DNA from: Dipteris shenzhenensis
Lineage: Eukaryota > Polypodiophyta > Polypodiopsida > Gleicheniales
Reading direction: 5' to 3' (one strand)
Length of the DNA: 64,000 nucleotides
NCBI GenBank assembly: GCA_047967505.1
Contig: CM106540.1
Shown: positions 1 through 11,685 of the stretch, one piece after another
Position numbering within the stretch: position 1 is the first letter of the stretch
How the letters are laid out: the number at the start of each line of letters is the position of its first letter
Notes under the pieces: model-generated
Seen by the model: the letters and a program-made list of their open reading frames with translations, nothing else
Told to the model about the DNA's origin: nothing
Databases searched by the model: none
Made by a program: the position numbers and the translations under genes

Positions 1-3000
1 ATGCCACAGTCACTCCTGTACTCTTGGTCGAACAGGAGAATACACATGCCCATTCATGCACGGATTGACAGATTTTATGTAGACGATTGGGCACTTGACA
101 GAGGAGGATCTGTATGCATTTCTACTGGGGTCTCCACCTCAGATCATTTTCCAGTGGTGTTGCAGATTCTTGAGCCTCATCGGAGAGGACGCTCTACCAG
201 TGTCAGGATTTCGGATGCTTTTTATGCAGAGGAGAGCCTCACGGAGGATATTTTACAGATTTGGGTTTCTCACATACAGGGTGGAGCTGTCCATCCATCT
301 CAGGTAGCTGCAGCCTTATCCGGAATTAGTGACTATTATCATTCAGTCGCTGATTCTAGGAGACGTGAGATTCTTAGATGTGAGATTGGTATACGCCAGC
401 AGTTAGCGTCCCTTCAGAGGGAAGAGCAGAAGAGGCCCACAGATGCTTGGATTCAGGAGCGCCTTGCTGCAGCAAGGGCTCATTTGCAGACATTGTTGGA
501 TCAGAGAGCAGAGTATGCCTTTCATGCACGGGAATCCTTTTGGATTCAGATGGGTGGCAGGGTCAACAAACACTTTTTCTCTACTCATGGGCCCAGACAT
601 AGTAGAGATAGTGTTTCGCAGCTTGTTGGCTCAGACGGGGTGTTACAGTCAGATCCTGATGCTGTCATGCGTGTAGATTCAGATTTTTTTGCATCCCTTC
701 TTACTGCAGATCTAGGCACACAGGCCATTGATGATGCCAGAGAGGTTATTTCGCAGTGTATCCCTGTATTGGTGAAGGATGAGATGTATGTTTCTCTGGA
801 TGCACCTTTCATTTATGCAGAATTCAAGACTGCATTACTTGCCCTTCACAAGGGCAAGTGCCTAGGTTCAGATGGACTTACCCCCTCCTTTTTTATTACT
901 TTTTGGGAGCAAATTGGTGATCACATTACATCAGCCCTGCAGGGCGTGTGGGACTCAGGTGAGATGCTGGACTCACTCACAGATGGTCTCATTCATCTCA
1001 TCCCAAAGGGGGGTAATAGGAATCTTGTGTCTCAATGGAGACCCATCACTCTTTTGGGAACTTTTTACAAGATTTTGGCGAAAGCCATCAGTCTGCGGCT
1101 ACAGGTTTTTCTTCCAGATTTGATTCATGACACGCAGACAGGGTTTGTGCATGGCAGAAGTATTTTTTATAATATTTTCTCATTTTGGGAGGCCTCAGAA
1201 TGGGCCATGCAGAGCCGCCAGAGATTGGCCATTCTACTCTTGGACTTTGAGAAAGCTTACAATGGAGTAGACTGGGATTTCTTAGAGGGTACTCTATCTC
1301 GCTTTGGTTTTTCAGATGCATGGATTAGAGGAGTATCCTCTCTCTACAGATCAGCCCATAGCCAGTTGCTCATTGGGGGGGTGACAGGGGGTTTCAGATT
1401 TCCAGATCCGTCCGCCAGGGATGTCCTCTTGCCCCGTTTCTTTTTCTGTTTGTGGCGGAAGCTATGAGTATCTACATTAGATCTCAAGCTGATATTTATG
1501 GGCTGAGGCTTCCTATCCGCCGGGAAGAAGAGCTCCTGGATAGTGAGTTGGCAGATGACACGGCTGTTTTTTTGGATGCCTCCCCCAGGACACTCACTTC
1601 CTTCCGGACAGCCTTGGATTTGTTTTGCACGGCTGCAGGTGCACACATTAATTGGCATAAATCCAGTGGTTTTTGGATTTCCGAGGATGACACCCCGGAT
1701 TGGGGTAATGATATTGGCTTCACTTGGGTACAGAGGGGCTTCTCCGTCAGATATTTGGGCTGCCAGGTTGGGGTGGGCATCTCTCCCTCACAACAGTTTG
1801 CTCCGGTGTTGGAAAGCATTAGAAGAAAGCTCCTTTTCTGGAGCTCAGCCAAACTTGACTTGGCCTCCAGGGTGGTGGTGGTTGTATGCTCTTGTTGGTG
1901 CCACTCTAGGGATTGTATCACTCAACTTAAGAGGCTTGTACGAAACTTTTTATGGAGTGGTCTAGATGGCACAGCTGATGTTACAGACAGGGTGGCTTGG
2001 GAGACCTTGATTCTTCCTACAAGAGAAGGGGGTTTGAATATCATCGACCCAGATCTACAGTGCAGAGCTTTACTCTGCAAGTTCGTTGTGAGAGGGCTTA
2101 TGCCATGACAAGAGCCTTGGAAGGATTTTTTTATCAAATGCATACAGTCTCGTACTTCAGGAGAGGATTGGACACACAGTACTAGATGGGTTTTCACCAT
2201 AGCCCACCTCAGGTCTCCCTCTTCCCCTCTTATGGTTGCTATCCTGAAAGCATGGGCCAGCTTCAAGAGTACTCTTCGCAGGATTCCCCCATCCACCCGT
2301 GAAGAGATTGAAAGGCAGCCTATCATGTGGAATGACAGGATTTTGGATGAGCTTGGCAGACCACTTGGAGCTTCTCCTTACATGCAGTGGCCAAGATGGG
2401 AGAGGGGCCCTGCATCTACAGTGGGAGCATGGGAAGCCTTTAGGAAGCTTCCTGCAGACCAACAGGCCCAGATGGTTCTTAATCTCAGAGGGAGTGCAGG
2501 GAGAGTCCAACAAATTGATGCAGCCTTGCCCTTGGATTGGGTAGACACAGATGACTTGCCTATTACTTGCTCCACCTGGATGGGGGCATTTTCCAGATTG
2601 GGAGTTCCTTTACAGGTGATTGCTTTTCTTGACCCACATGAGGATGCCTTAGTATTTGATGTTTCTTCGGGGGGCAGGCTGTCCAGATCCACAGACGATA
2701 TCTTGTCGGAGGTACCGTTTCAGCCAGTCAGGATAGTGGGCTTCATGGAGCATGGCTCTCTTTCACAGTGGTACTTGGATCCTGACCCGCTTCTCCTCGC
2801 CCTTGGCTCATGGAGGCTGTGGCTCTATGGAGGTGTCCCAATTAAGTTTTTGCAGTGGGACCCTGGGGAATGGGAATGGATAGATGAAGGGCACCGAGAG
2901 AAGGGCATCCCCTTCTTTCGTTACACGGTCAGTAATGCTAGGAAATTCCAGCTCGGCTCTAGGGGTTGGAAGCCTACCAGAGCTCCTCATTGGGAGAACT

Positions 3001-3690
3001 TTCAGATTTCTGTTGACTTGCAGAGAATTTTTTGGCAGAGGCTCTGGAAATCCCACCGGAATAGAAAAATCACTCTCTTCTTTTGGCTTTTTATTCATGG
3101 TGGGATAGCAGTGAACAATTGGAGATCCAAGTTCGGAGCTGATCCTTCTTGCCCTCGCTGCCTTTCTGCTTTGGAGACAATACATCACTGCCTATGGGAT
3201 TGCAGACAGGCGAGAATCATATGGAAGGGGATTGCAAGACTTTTCAGCACTTTTGTTCGCCTACCTTTCTATATGACTTGGGGATCAGTGGCTTGGCTTA
3301 CTCTTTCAGGGCCCCAGGTATTTTTTGAGAGACTTGACTCCTCTTGGGCTCTTTACATCCGACGACACCTTGTGGAGTCGTGCTCTCTAGAGGATGTTCC
3401 AGCCACTCTTTTCAAGGCTGCTCACTCCTCGGTCGACTCTCCATGGGAGATCCTAGCTAGCATTGCAGCATGGCACATTTGGAGAGCCAGGTGCACTGAG
3501 GCTTTGGAGGATTCTCAGGTTCACCCTTCTCAGATCTTGGCCAGTACATCTTGGCCAGTACTTGGACAGATACGATACACACTCTGATGGCCATTTGGGC
3601 GACCATGCAAGGATCATCTCGAGCAGCCTCCTCCAGGAGAGTTATTTTTCTCAGAGATTGGAGAGACTCTCCCTTCTTTGGTGAGACTTC
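1..3690 (+). pseudogene. LINE A ORF2: endonuclease C-terminus, reverse transcriptase, zf-RVT
   Basis: Domains in order: the endonuclease end with its SDHFPV motif (about 145-160); RT motifs [24 protein letters not shown] and LLLDFEKAY (990-1265); RQGCPLAP (about 1410) after a frameshift near 1405; and the RT catalytic box as LADD (1548-1559) where FADD or YADD is usual, both Asp kept. A short deletion near 1875 removes part of the thumb. A TGA stop sits at 2106-2108 in an otherwise continuing frame. The zf-RVT zinc-binding motif (CPRC, then HHCLWDC) lies at 3150-3205. A 14-bp tandem duplication (3534-3547 and 3548-3561) shifts the C-terminal frame. The copy is inactive. Confidence 0.9.
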
Positions 3691-3855
3691 TACAGGGTTG
3701 AGATGGCATTTTCAGCCTCAGCCTTGGTTTCTTTCTACCTCATTCCTCTGAGGTGTTTTTATTACATGCTTAGCATGGTGTATTTCCGCACAAAGCTTGC
3801 TCTAGCGGGTTTCTTTCTTACTTAATAGAAGTCTCTTTTTTGAAAAAAAAAAAAA
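1..3855 (+). mobile_element. LINE-1-like retrotransposon, family A copy 1 (5' end outside window)
   Basis: Non-LTR retrotransposon that would copy itself by target-primed reverse transcription. The window opens inside the endonuclease domain, so the 5' part is missing. ORF2 debris runs to about 3690. A 3' UTR of about 150 bp follows, ending in CTTAATAGAAGTCTC, a T run and a poly(A) tract at 3843-3855. The same 3' UTR ends recur at 13051 (reverse), 18300 (reverse), 19210 and 28015, which defines family A. No target duplication can be tested because the other end lies outside the window. Confidence 0.9.
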
Positions 3856-4015
3856 AGAGTGACCAAGATGTGAACATATGTGAACACGATGCGACTAGGT
3901 ATGACCAAGGTCTAACAACTTGGCATGTTGCTGAGGTGACCTGATGTGACCCAGGTGTGACTCTTGGTGGGAGTCCCGGAGACTTTGAGTACAACAAAGA
4001 TGGTCAACCAAAGAG
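3856..4015. other. Intergenic, nothing recognised
   Basis: Short spacer between the LINE A poly(A) and Gypsy debris. It has loose GTGAAC and GTGAC reiterations but no recognisable coding or structural feature. Confidence 0.5.
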
Positions 4016-4990
4016 CTATGTATAATCATCTTGGTAGTGGCCGTACTCACCGCAACTATAGCGCATGATTAGTCTACAAAGGTTGGGCCTCCCTATACCT
4101 TGTCCTCCCCGACCTCCTCGAAAACCACCTCGTCGACCGCATGGGTAGTATGGTCCATACCCACCTCTCGAGGTAGGTGGCTGGTACGGTGCATAATACG
4201 GTTCAAAAATATGGGGCCCAACCTGACCGGGTGTAGAAGCTTGAAGCAAAGGGAGATTAGGAAGTAGTAGACGTGGAACAGTAGAAGGGATAAGTGGCTG
4301 TGATGCACTTACAACAGTGGGAGGTACGGGTACTTGGTTGGTGTGGCTTTTTGGACTGCAACAACTAGGGGTTCTCTACTCAGATACTAAGGTAGAGGCT
4401 TCCTTATCCCCTTAAGGTATGTACATTCGGAGGCATCATATCCTTGAATTTCACAAAAGGTACAAAAGGAGGCAAAAGTCAATACCTTATGCTTAAAGGG
4501 GACATTCCTAGTGACCATGACCAGATCCTTTGCACTCGATGCTCCGGAGACCACTTCTGACCTAGGTTTCGAAGGAGGAATGCCCCTGCTTCTATATTTA
4601 AGTCCTTTGATTTCTTCCAACTCCTTGAAATGCTACCGTTCTGATGATCCCTCATCTCTTGGAAGCTTGGTGGGTGACAGTTGTGGTGCTGCAAAACTTA
4701 GTTGAGACCATTCTATCTTCACGGCTTCCCTCAGAAGGTCTTGCAGGGAGGCATGCTCAAGATTTTTATTGCAATGGAGGCAGGTAATGCCTTCAAGAAC
4801 CACACCTTCAAGACAACACCATTAGGTGGACTAGCATCTTAGCAACCAATACCCTCATTCGAGTGTACATTTCATAGATGCTCTCTCCCAGCTTCACCAT
4901 GTCTATGGACAACCCTTGGACAGTCATATGTTCCAACTTTTCTAGCTTGAAAGTCTTGTAGGTCCATCCAAGTTTATAAATGATTACCAC
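4016..4990 (-). pseudogene. Degenerate retrotransposon gag with zinc knuckle
   Basis: Minus-strand remnants of a gag (capsid/nucleocapsid) gene in several frames. The 4808-4990 part contains a KLGESIYEMYTRMRVLV stretch like the retrotrans_gag core. The 4387-4620 part is a basic linker. The 4016-4249 part has a Gly/Arg-rich tract and ends in CGEYGHYQDD. That end is a CCHC knuckle in which the first and last Cys are replaced (Arg and Tyr), so zinc binding should be lost. It faces away from the Gypsy RT fragment next to it, so the two are probably from different insertions or were rearranged. Confidence 0.6.
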
Positions 4991-5042
4991 ATGTCAGCTG
5001 CATCCTTCAAAGATGATGGAAAGATGTGTAAAAAGGCATGCT

Positions 5043-5447
5043 CATTATCCACACCCGTAGCTTGTTAAAGATAGTGTAAATTGCACTATTGCAGTCCAAA
5101 CAGACATACAGAAAATGGAGCAAGCAGGATTAATCTACCCAGTGGATTACTCCGATTGGGTCAGTGGAATTGTCATTGTACCCAAAAGAGAGACCGGCAA
5201 ACTTAGAATATGTGTTGACTATCGGAGTTTGAATGCTGCAACACGACGTGATAGGTTCCCCCTTCCCTTCACAGATAGAGTGTTGGAGATAGTGGCAGTA
5301 CATGCTTTATACTCATTCATGGATGGATATAGCGGGTACAACCAAGTCCGAGTGAAAGAACAAGATCAGCCCAAGACTACCTTTGTCACTCAATGGGGAA
5401 CATATGCCTACCGAATGATGCCCTTTGGACTAGCCTTGTTCAGGGGG
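5043..5447 (+). pseudogene. Ty3/Gypsy reverse transcriptase fragment
   Basis: Encodes the N-terminal half of a Gypsy RT: an EQAGLIYPVDYSDWVS start, IVPKRETGKLRICVDYRSLN, FMDGYSGYNQ and RMMPFGL. The frame is open from about 5115 and stops matching RT right after the MPFGL box, where LINE C sequence begins. The fingers and palm start are therefore present, but the catalytic YxDD part is gone. It was probably cut by the LINE C insertion or a deletion, because no continuation was found after the LINE. Confidence 0.8.
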
Positions 5448-8400
5448 AAATTTTTGAATTTGCATCGGTTTATGCCCCCCAATCTTCTCGTGATAGAGCT
5501 TTGATCTGGGCTGCTATGCATACTTATCCATGGCAACAACATGCCTTCATTTGTGATGACTTTAATAATGCCCCTCAATCGGGTGACAACACTTCAGGCC
5601 ACACTCATATGTTGGCTTCTGAAACACATGCATGGTCTGATTTTTTGCTTCAGTTGTGCCTAGTTGATCTTTGGAAGGAATTACAGTCCATGCTTCTGAG
5701 CTATATCTTTTAGCATAATGCTCAATCTTCTTATCGGGCACGCTTGGACAGATGGTATCAGATTGATTCACGGCATTGTGATGCCTTTACTTGTCAAATT
5801 TGGGTTGATCATGCTTTCACACATTCGGATCATGCTCCTCTTTGGTTGAGGCTTTCCTTACATGAATTTCCCACTGACAGATTGCCGTGCCGAAGGCTTT
5901 TGCTGATTAATAATAGTTATCTGGAGCATGCTGACTTTAAAGCCTTGGTCTCTGATGCTATTCAGCCTCTCTCTCGTCAAATACACATTGGTTTGGATTA
6001 TGCCTGGCAGGCTTTTGTTGCTCGGATGCAAGCAGTTATTCGAGATTATGGCAAATCCTATATGCAAGCCACAAGGGAGACTGTAGCACATGCCAAATTT
6101 ACTTGTCAGAGTTTGACTGAGCTTGCTCATCTTCGCCCTTTGTCTTCAGAGGAAAGCATGCTCTTATGTGAGGCTCAAGTCTCTCTTCAATCCAATGATC
6201 GCAGAAAGCTTGCTAAATGGGAAACTCGATCCAGACAACGGGCATTTTTGGATAAAGGCTGCTCTTTCAAGTAATTTTTTAAGAGTTTACACTACAAAAG
6301 ACAGGCTGCTAATATCTGTCGGATCCGGATGCCTGATGGCTCTTGGTCAACATCTCGTTCAGAGCTTGCTGATTTATGTGTGCAGCACTTATCCACTCAT
6401 TTTGGGCATGTGGATACTCTTTCTCCTCGGGTCGTGTCTGCACGTCAGCTTCTTTTGCAACATATTCATCCAATTCTGTCTGATGCTCAAGCTTGAACAT
6501 CCCTTCACTGAAAGGGAATTGTCTGATGCTGAGATCCTGTGGCAGATGGAAATCTCCAGGATGGGATGGTCTCACTGTTGAATTTTTTCTTGCATTCTGG
6601 GATCTTCTTAAATTCACCTTGCTGCAAATGGTAAATACAGCATGGCAAAATCAACAGATGCCTATGTCATGGAAAAAGGGTCTTCTCAAGCTGATTCCAA
6701 AAAAGCAGCTATATGTGATTCACTTGGTGATTGAAGGCCAATCACGCTCATGCCAGTCATTTACAAGATCATTGCCAAAATGGTGGTTGATCGGATTAAA
6801 GGTTATTTGCATGATGGGTTGCATCCCTCCCAATGTGGCTTTGTTCCACGTTGCCATATCACAGATAGCATTGCCAATGCTTATATTGAAATTGAATATG
6901 CCAAATACACGCAGTAGGATGTTCTACTCTTGCAAGTAGATATTGCAAAAGCCTTTAACATAGTTCAATGGGATTTTATCTCGCAAACTATGCGAGCTTT
7001 GGGGTTTGGACAAAAAATGCAGCAGGTTATTTACTGGCTTTACAGAGATAGCAATGCGGCTTGCATTCTTTCTGGGGATATCTATGATGAGTGGACTCTT
7101 CGTTGTTCGGTCCGCCAGGAATGCCCTCTCAGTGCTTTACTGTATGCCATTGCTACTCATCCTATGCTGCAATATATTGATCATCTTGTGGCTACAGGAT
7201 CACTTCATGGCTTGGAATTGGATGCTAATCGCAGCATGGTTGCTCAAGCTTATGCTGATGATTCTTTCTTTACCCCGAAGAATACACCCCATGATCTTGG
7301 TGCCTTGATGCAGGCCCTCTCTGTTTATGGTTTGGCAGCTGGTCTTCATGTTAATTTTCAGAAGTCTAAGCAGCTCCCTTTGCATTCCAAAGATTGGCAT
7401 AGTCTATTATGGCCCGGGGATATCATTCCACCCACTCAGTTTGTTCGTCATCTTGGTTACCCTTTGGGGTGGGAACTCACTCGCCGACAACAAACTGATT
7501 GGGTTTTGGCTAAGCTTCGGAAAAATCTTTAGTATTGGAAATTGGCAACCTGGCCTTCGTCTTCAAATAGTGCAGTCCATCCTTGTGGCATATATTCAAT
7601 TTTACTTGCCATTGATCATGTTCATTAAGGCGGATCTTACATCTTTCATGTCTGTCTTTATGGAAATCTTCTGGTGATCCAAACATGGCAGAAAAAGTCT
7701 CAGGTTGCTTTCGATGCATCACATTTGTTCTCCCAAGATGCATGGTGGATTGAACATCACGGATATTCATGTGCATATTCTTGCCCACAGGGGGAAAATG
7801 TTGTTGCAATTTCTGCAAGGTGATCAGCCTTGGGCTCTTATGATTAGGACTCTGGTCACTCATATCAGTATTTCTGCATTTGGTCATTGGCAACTCAATC
7901 ACTGGGATTTCTTTTTTGGCTGCACTGATGGCACTTTGCCTGGCTGCCCTTTTGTCTCCCGCTTGCTTCTTGACTAGAAGCATGTTCTTTCTCATCTAGA
8001 ATGGAATGGATGGCAATCTTTGCTTGGGAATTCTTTGAGAGCTGAAAGCATTCACTGGTCGAAAGTCTTTCAGCCTCCCTTGGCTTTACAGGAACCTCAA
8101 CGTTCCTACTTTGTCTCGTTTAAAGGCATTACCTCGGTTGCTGATGTTATAGATGATGCTGGTACTGTGCTTCCCTTTTCTCTAGCAGCCACTACATATG
8201 GATTGGGCTCTCATTATCGTCCTTTGTGGCGACAAATTACTTCTATGCTTTCACCTTTTGTTCCGATTCCTCCTTTGGAACTCCAGGACCAGCTAGATGA
8301 TTGGACTTTGACTTCTTCAAGGTCCTCTTCTCGTCCTTTGAGGCTATCTTAGATTATTGTACCTCCATTGTATAAAATCCTTTTGCCTCAACCTTGGGTT

Positions 8401-8660
8401 TCAGAGAGAGGTGATTCTATTTGGCGAATGCATCGCCCAACCAAGTGGTGGAGAAAAAGATTACAACAACTTTGGGCCTATAAAGTACCGCTTCGGCAAC
8501 AGGTTCTTTTGGCGAGTTCTTTTAGGAGTATTTCCATCTGGATAGCTATTAGCTCATCGACACATTGCTCCTGCACTTTGCCACAGATGTTCTGCTTCTT
8601 CGGAGACTGTGCCTCACTTGTTTTGGCATTGTCCGTGCTCTCGTGAGTTTTTTGATCTGC
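5448..8660 (+). pseudogene. LINE C ORF2: endonuclease half, reverse transcriptase, zf-RVT
   Basis: Endonuclease motifs: SVYAPQSSRDRALIW, then DDFNNAP (5450-5590), then SDHAPLWLR near 5830. The RT region is spread over several frames: GLLKLIPKKQ (6680-6710), ILKLNMPNT (about 6890) and then QVDIAKAFNIVQWDF (6930-6980). RQECPLSALLY (7110-7145) and the catalytic AYADDSFF (about 7250) are in one frame. The zf-RVT motif CHRCSASSETVPHLFWHC lies at 8580-8630. Many stops and shifts make it non-functional. Confidence 0.85.
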
Positions 8661-8968
8661 TTCGACAGCTTGTGTAAGTGAGATTTCCATCTATTCCGTT
8701 TGGGAAGTTCTTCTGGCTATTTGGGTTTCATTCATCCAGACCGGAGTTTCATCTTTTCTTCGTTTGGGTTCGCTACTGGGCACTATGGACTTTATGGACA
8801 TTTCTCTGCATCAATCTTTCTTTGATTGCTTGCAGACCTGCTACATAGATCATGAGGTCTTTTTGGCATATATTGAAATTTTCAGTTGATGCAATTGTAG
8901 CACCTTATTTTGAGGGTTCTACTCATATAATATAATCAATCAAAGATTTCACCCCAAAAAAAAAAAAA
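5448..8968 (+). mobile_element. LINE-1-like retrotransposon, family C, 5'-truncated
   Basis: Begins inside an endonuclease domain exactly where the Gypsy RT stops, and ends in a 13-nt poly(A) at 8956-8968 after ATAATATAATCAATC. It is a different family from A, B and D: its codon text and 3' end are unrelated, and the ORF2 shares only domain motifs. The (GT)14 run that follows could be part of the tail or the target. No clear target duplication was found. Confidence 0.85.
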
Positions 8969-9222
8969 GTGTGTGTGTGTGTGTGTGTGTGTGTGTACAC
9001 TTGAAATGTATAAGTGTTCAAAGTTTCCTTGCACAAGATGGTCACATATAGCGACTACATTAATTCACATGTGAGCACATATAAGTGTTCAAATTTATGA
9101 GTGTGTGTGTGTGTGTGTGTGTGCACTTGAAAGCTATAAGTGTTCAAAGTTTCCTTGTCACATATAGCGACTACATTCATTCACATGTGACCACATATAG
9201 CAAATATCAATCACATCTAGAC
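8969..9222. repeat. Two GT microsatellites in a tandemly duplicated unit
   Basis: (GT)14 at 8969-8996 and (GT)11 at 9101-9122. Each is followed by nearly the same text (CACTTGAAA, ATAAGTGTTCAAAGTTTCCTTG, CACATATAGCGACTACATT, CACATGTGA), giving a duplicated unit of about 132 bp. Confidence 0.85.
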
Positions 9223-9261
9223 AGCATAATGTGCATCCTCACTCTACATGGGGAATGATCT

Positions 9262-9735
9262 ATAAATATTTAACACAAAGTTGGTGTATATTTTATATAT
9301 TTTTACATTACCAATGCGTTTGGAGTGCCCCAAAACCCCTGAAACAACTTTTGAATCACCAAACCTAGACTCCGGATGAGAGAGAGATGACATGCTTAAA
9401 AGATGCCTAAAGGTCCACAAAAGGACTGCGTGTTAACACGTGGTCTTTTTGTTAACACACGGTCCTTTCGTGGCATGTTTAAGCCATTATTTGAAGTGGA
9501 GTATGAGCATGCCAAATCATGCTTAAAACATTCTTAAAGGCCCACAAAAGGACCGCGTGTTAACACGCACTCCATTTGTGGATGTTTAGGCATCTTTAAT
9601 CATGCCATTTCTCTCTCATCTGGAGTCCAATTTTGGTGATTCAAATGTCATTTTGGGGGTTATTGTGCATTCCAAACGCATTGATGATGTCAAAATTCAC
9701 AAATTCTGCACCAATTTTTCGTTACATGTTTTGGG
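9262..9735. repeat. Long imperfect inverted repeat (foldback/MITE-like)
   Basis: The left arm (about 9262-9440) and right arm (about 9556-9735) are reverse complements of each other at roughly 80 percent by eye, with a spacer of about 115 bp centred near 9498. Anchors include GCGTTTGGA at 9316-9324 against TCCAAACGC at 9671-9679. GTGTTAACAC occurs in both arms (9430-9439 and 9557-9566), the latter inside a perfect 14-bp palindrome (9555-9568). The spacer holds a further inverted copy of the GTTAAC/GGTCCTTT segment (9451-9470). No coding capacity was seen. Confidence 0.75.
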
Positions 9736-9845
9736 AAGGTCTTCTGCATAAACATTCGAGCAATTAACTTCCTTGGATTTCATCACTCGATTTTCCTACT
9801 TGGCTCGTTTTTCACGGCTCGCTCTTGGCTCGCTTTTTGGTAATC

Positions 9846-10362
9846 CTCGGAGAGAATGTGGTTGAGTGTGAAAAGCATCATCATGCCAAGCATCCCTGTC
9901 ACTGTACTGAAAAAGGAAGGCATCCCAAGCTGCTCTCTCTAGGGAGTAGATACCACCTTCCCTACCACCCGTTTTGTCTAAGGGCATTTCAACCATGTTG
10001 AAATCGCCCCCTATAATCCAAGCCTCTGCAATATGTGACCAAGAGAGCAGTTCCTTCCATAGAAGGACACGATCCCCTCTAGAATTGGTTGCATAAAGGT
10101 TTAAAAGACCAACCTTCTGCCCACCAATCAAAAGTACAATCCACTGAGCTCTAGAAGGGACTATGATCCTGTGTCCAACCACCAAGGGGAGTATAGAAGA
10201 ACAAACAGAGATGCAAGTACCTCCCCTGGTGCCCAAGGCCGCTGACCAAAAAGTATGGCTTGAGAGAAGCTTACTTGACTTGGCACAATCCCTGACATCC
10301 AATTTGTGTTCCTGAATCATAAGAATATCAATGGGTCCCCCAGTAACACCTGGATGAAGTTT
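9846..10362 (-). pseudogene. LINE A endonuclease fragment
   Basis: Minus-strand piece of an exonuclease-endonuclease-phosphatase domain: [16 protein letters not shown] (metal-binding Glu in QEHK), [21 protein letters not shown] and [15 protein letters not shown] (catalytic Asp and Asn). It stops before the RLDRF and SDH motifs, and the N-terminal WNVRG is absent, so both ends are truncated. The text is close to that of the LINE A copy at 17086-17587, so it belongs to the same family. There is no RT behind it. Confidence 0.85.
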
Positions 10363-11591
10363 TAAAAAGCATCTTCAGAATCCTGTACGCGATACAAGGC
10401 AAAAAACATCTTAGAATCTACAAGGCAAAAAACCATTTTTATTGCCTTCGGATAGCTCTTGGCATACATGTTTGAGAGTCTTTTGTCCCATTAATTTGCC
10501 CCAATTCATAGTCGTCAATGACTTTGGGATCTTTATTTGTAAGTGTTTTCATTGCGCTAAAACCCGGCCTTCCAATGGCAATTATTTCTTGGTACAAACC
10601 TGAAATTTCCTGCATTAGAGTCTCTTCAATGGAATCTGCTTTCATCTATATTCTAATCAACTATCTGAGATTATGTTTCTTTGTCTTTGCACTTCTTGAC
10701 TCTTCTCTTTGTGTGTGTCATGCGTTGACCTATATTCCTCTTTTAGAATGGTTTGAAGGAGTCTTCGAAAGTTCGCTTGCTGAATACAATGGACAGGTTT
10801 TGGGGTGTATGATGCTCCTCTCCTCCATTCACCCTTGCTTGCATCCCGAGCACAAAGCACGCATAGTACACGAATAAATTATACAGCTTTCAGTGGATTT
10901 CTAGGTGAGCATGGGCTCTTGTGTTTACAATACAATTTGGCTGTGCTATGCCAATAGCACTTATCTCAATATTATGTGCATATTTTGGTTTTTTCAGAGG
11001 TACTAGACAAGGTTGGTAATGAATTTCACAACAGTGTTTGTTTAATAAGAGAAGAAGAAGAATTCTGGCATCATGCTATGCCATGAACCTCCCCTTTGAT
11101 CAAACTATTATCATAACAAACAACTTTTAGAGACAGATCATTTCTACAAACATGTTTTGGCTCACTTTATCCAACTTCGGTCTCTGATTCTCTCAAATTT
11201 GCTGTTTCTGACAAAGATCCCGTTATAAGATTATGTATTTCTGTGATGTCCCGTTTTTTTCTTTTCATATTAAGAGTAGTAACACCCAATCCACCTGAAA
11301 TTTACTTCACGCATGTGCATCTATAAAAAATTGGCACCATGAGCGACAAAACGAAGAGTAGGTTGACTTTGTATTTTTTTCAAGTGCTTTAACTGATGGA
11401 AAACATGACCAGACTTGGCTATTTCGATGTGGGATTCTCAAAGCATATATTCAGAAAACTACGTCATATAAAGATGCAGTGTTTGTTTTTCATTCATGCC
11501 ACTTGATAAAAAAAGCTGGCACAGCAATGGTCGCTGTGGTATGAAATCCTTAGGGTCTATTTTTCAATATCTCTGTAATTGTGATGTGAAG
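10363..11591. other. Unassigned region upstream of the kinase exons, with a short open stretch on the minus strand
   Basis: Probably intron or 5' flank of the kinase gene. The minus strand of 10439-10645 is open for 68 codons and reads like real protein (EISGLYQEIIAIGRPGFSAM, DPKVIDDYELGQING), but I do not recognise the family. A possible splice acceptor followed by a Glu-rich stretch occurs at 10998-11084 (+). Neither is strong enough to call a gene. No N-terminal kinase exon was identified here. Confidence 0.35.
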
Positions 11592-11685
11592 ATCACCAAA
11601 ATGGAGAAATTAGCACAAGTTAGGGAGGAGATTGCAGTACAGAAGGCTATGGAAACAGAGCTTCACAAAACAATACAGATAACAG
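11592..11685 (+). CDS. HK5: HK5-like exon 1 (first identified): coiled coil before HisKA
   Basis: Encodes [18 protein letters not shown] followed by [11 protein letters not shown]. This is the helical stretch that precedes HisKA in AHK5-type kinases and probably forms a dimer coiled coil. The donor is AACAG/GTAACG, leaving phase 1. The 5' boundary (acceptor ...GTGAAG at 11591) is chosen because family-like text starts there. The frame is open upstream to 11496, but that text is not family-like. Confidence 0.7.

Noticed and set aside
8969-9122. Direct repeats that could suggest a CRISPR-like array
   Set aside because: They are GT microsatellites in a simple duplication in plant nuclear DNA.
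10998-11084. Possible extra kinase exon (CAG acceptor then a Glu-rich stretch ending in TGA)
   Set aside because: It runs into a stop without a good donor in phase with 11592, and the text could not be matched to the AHK5 N-terminus.
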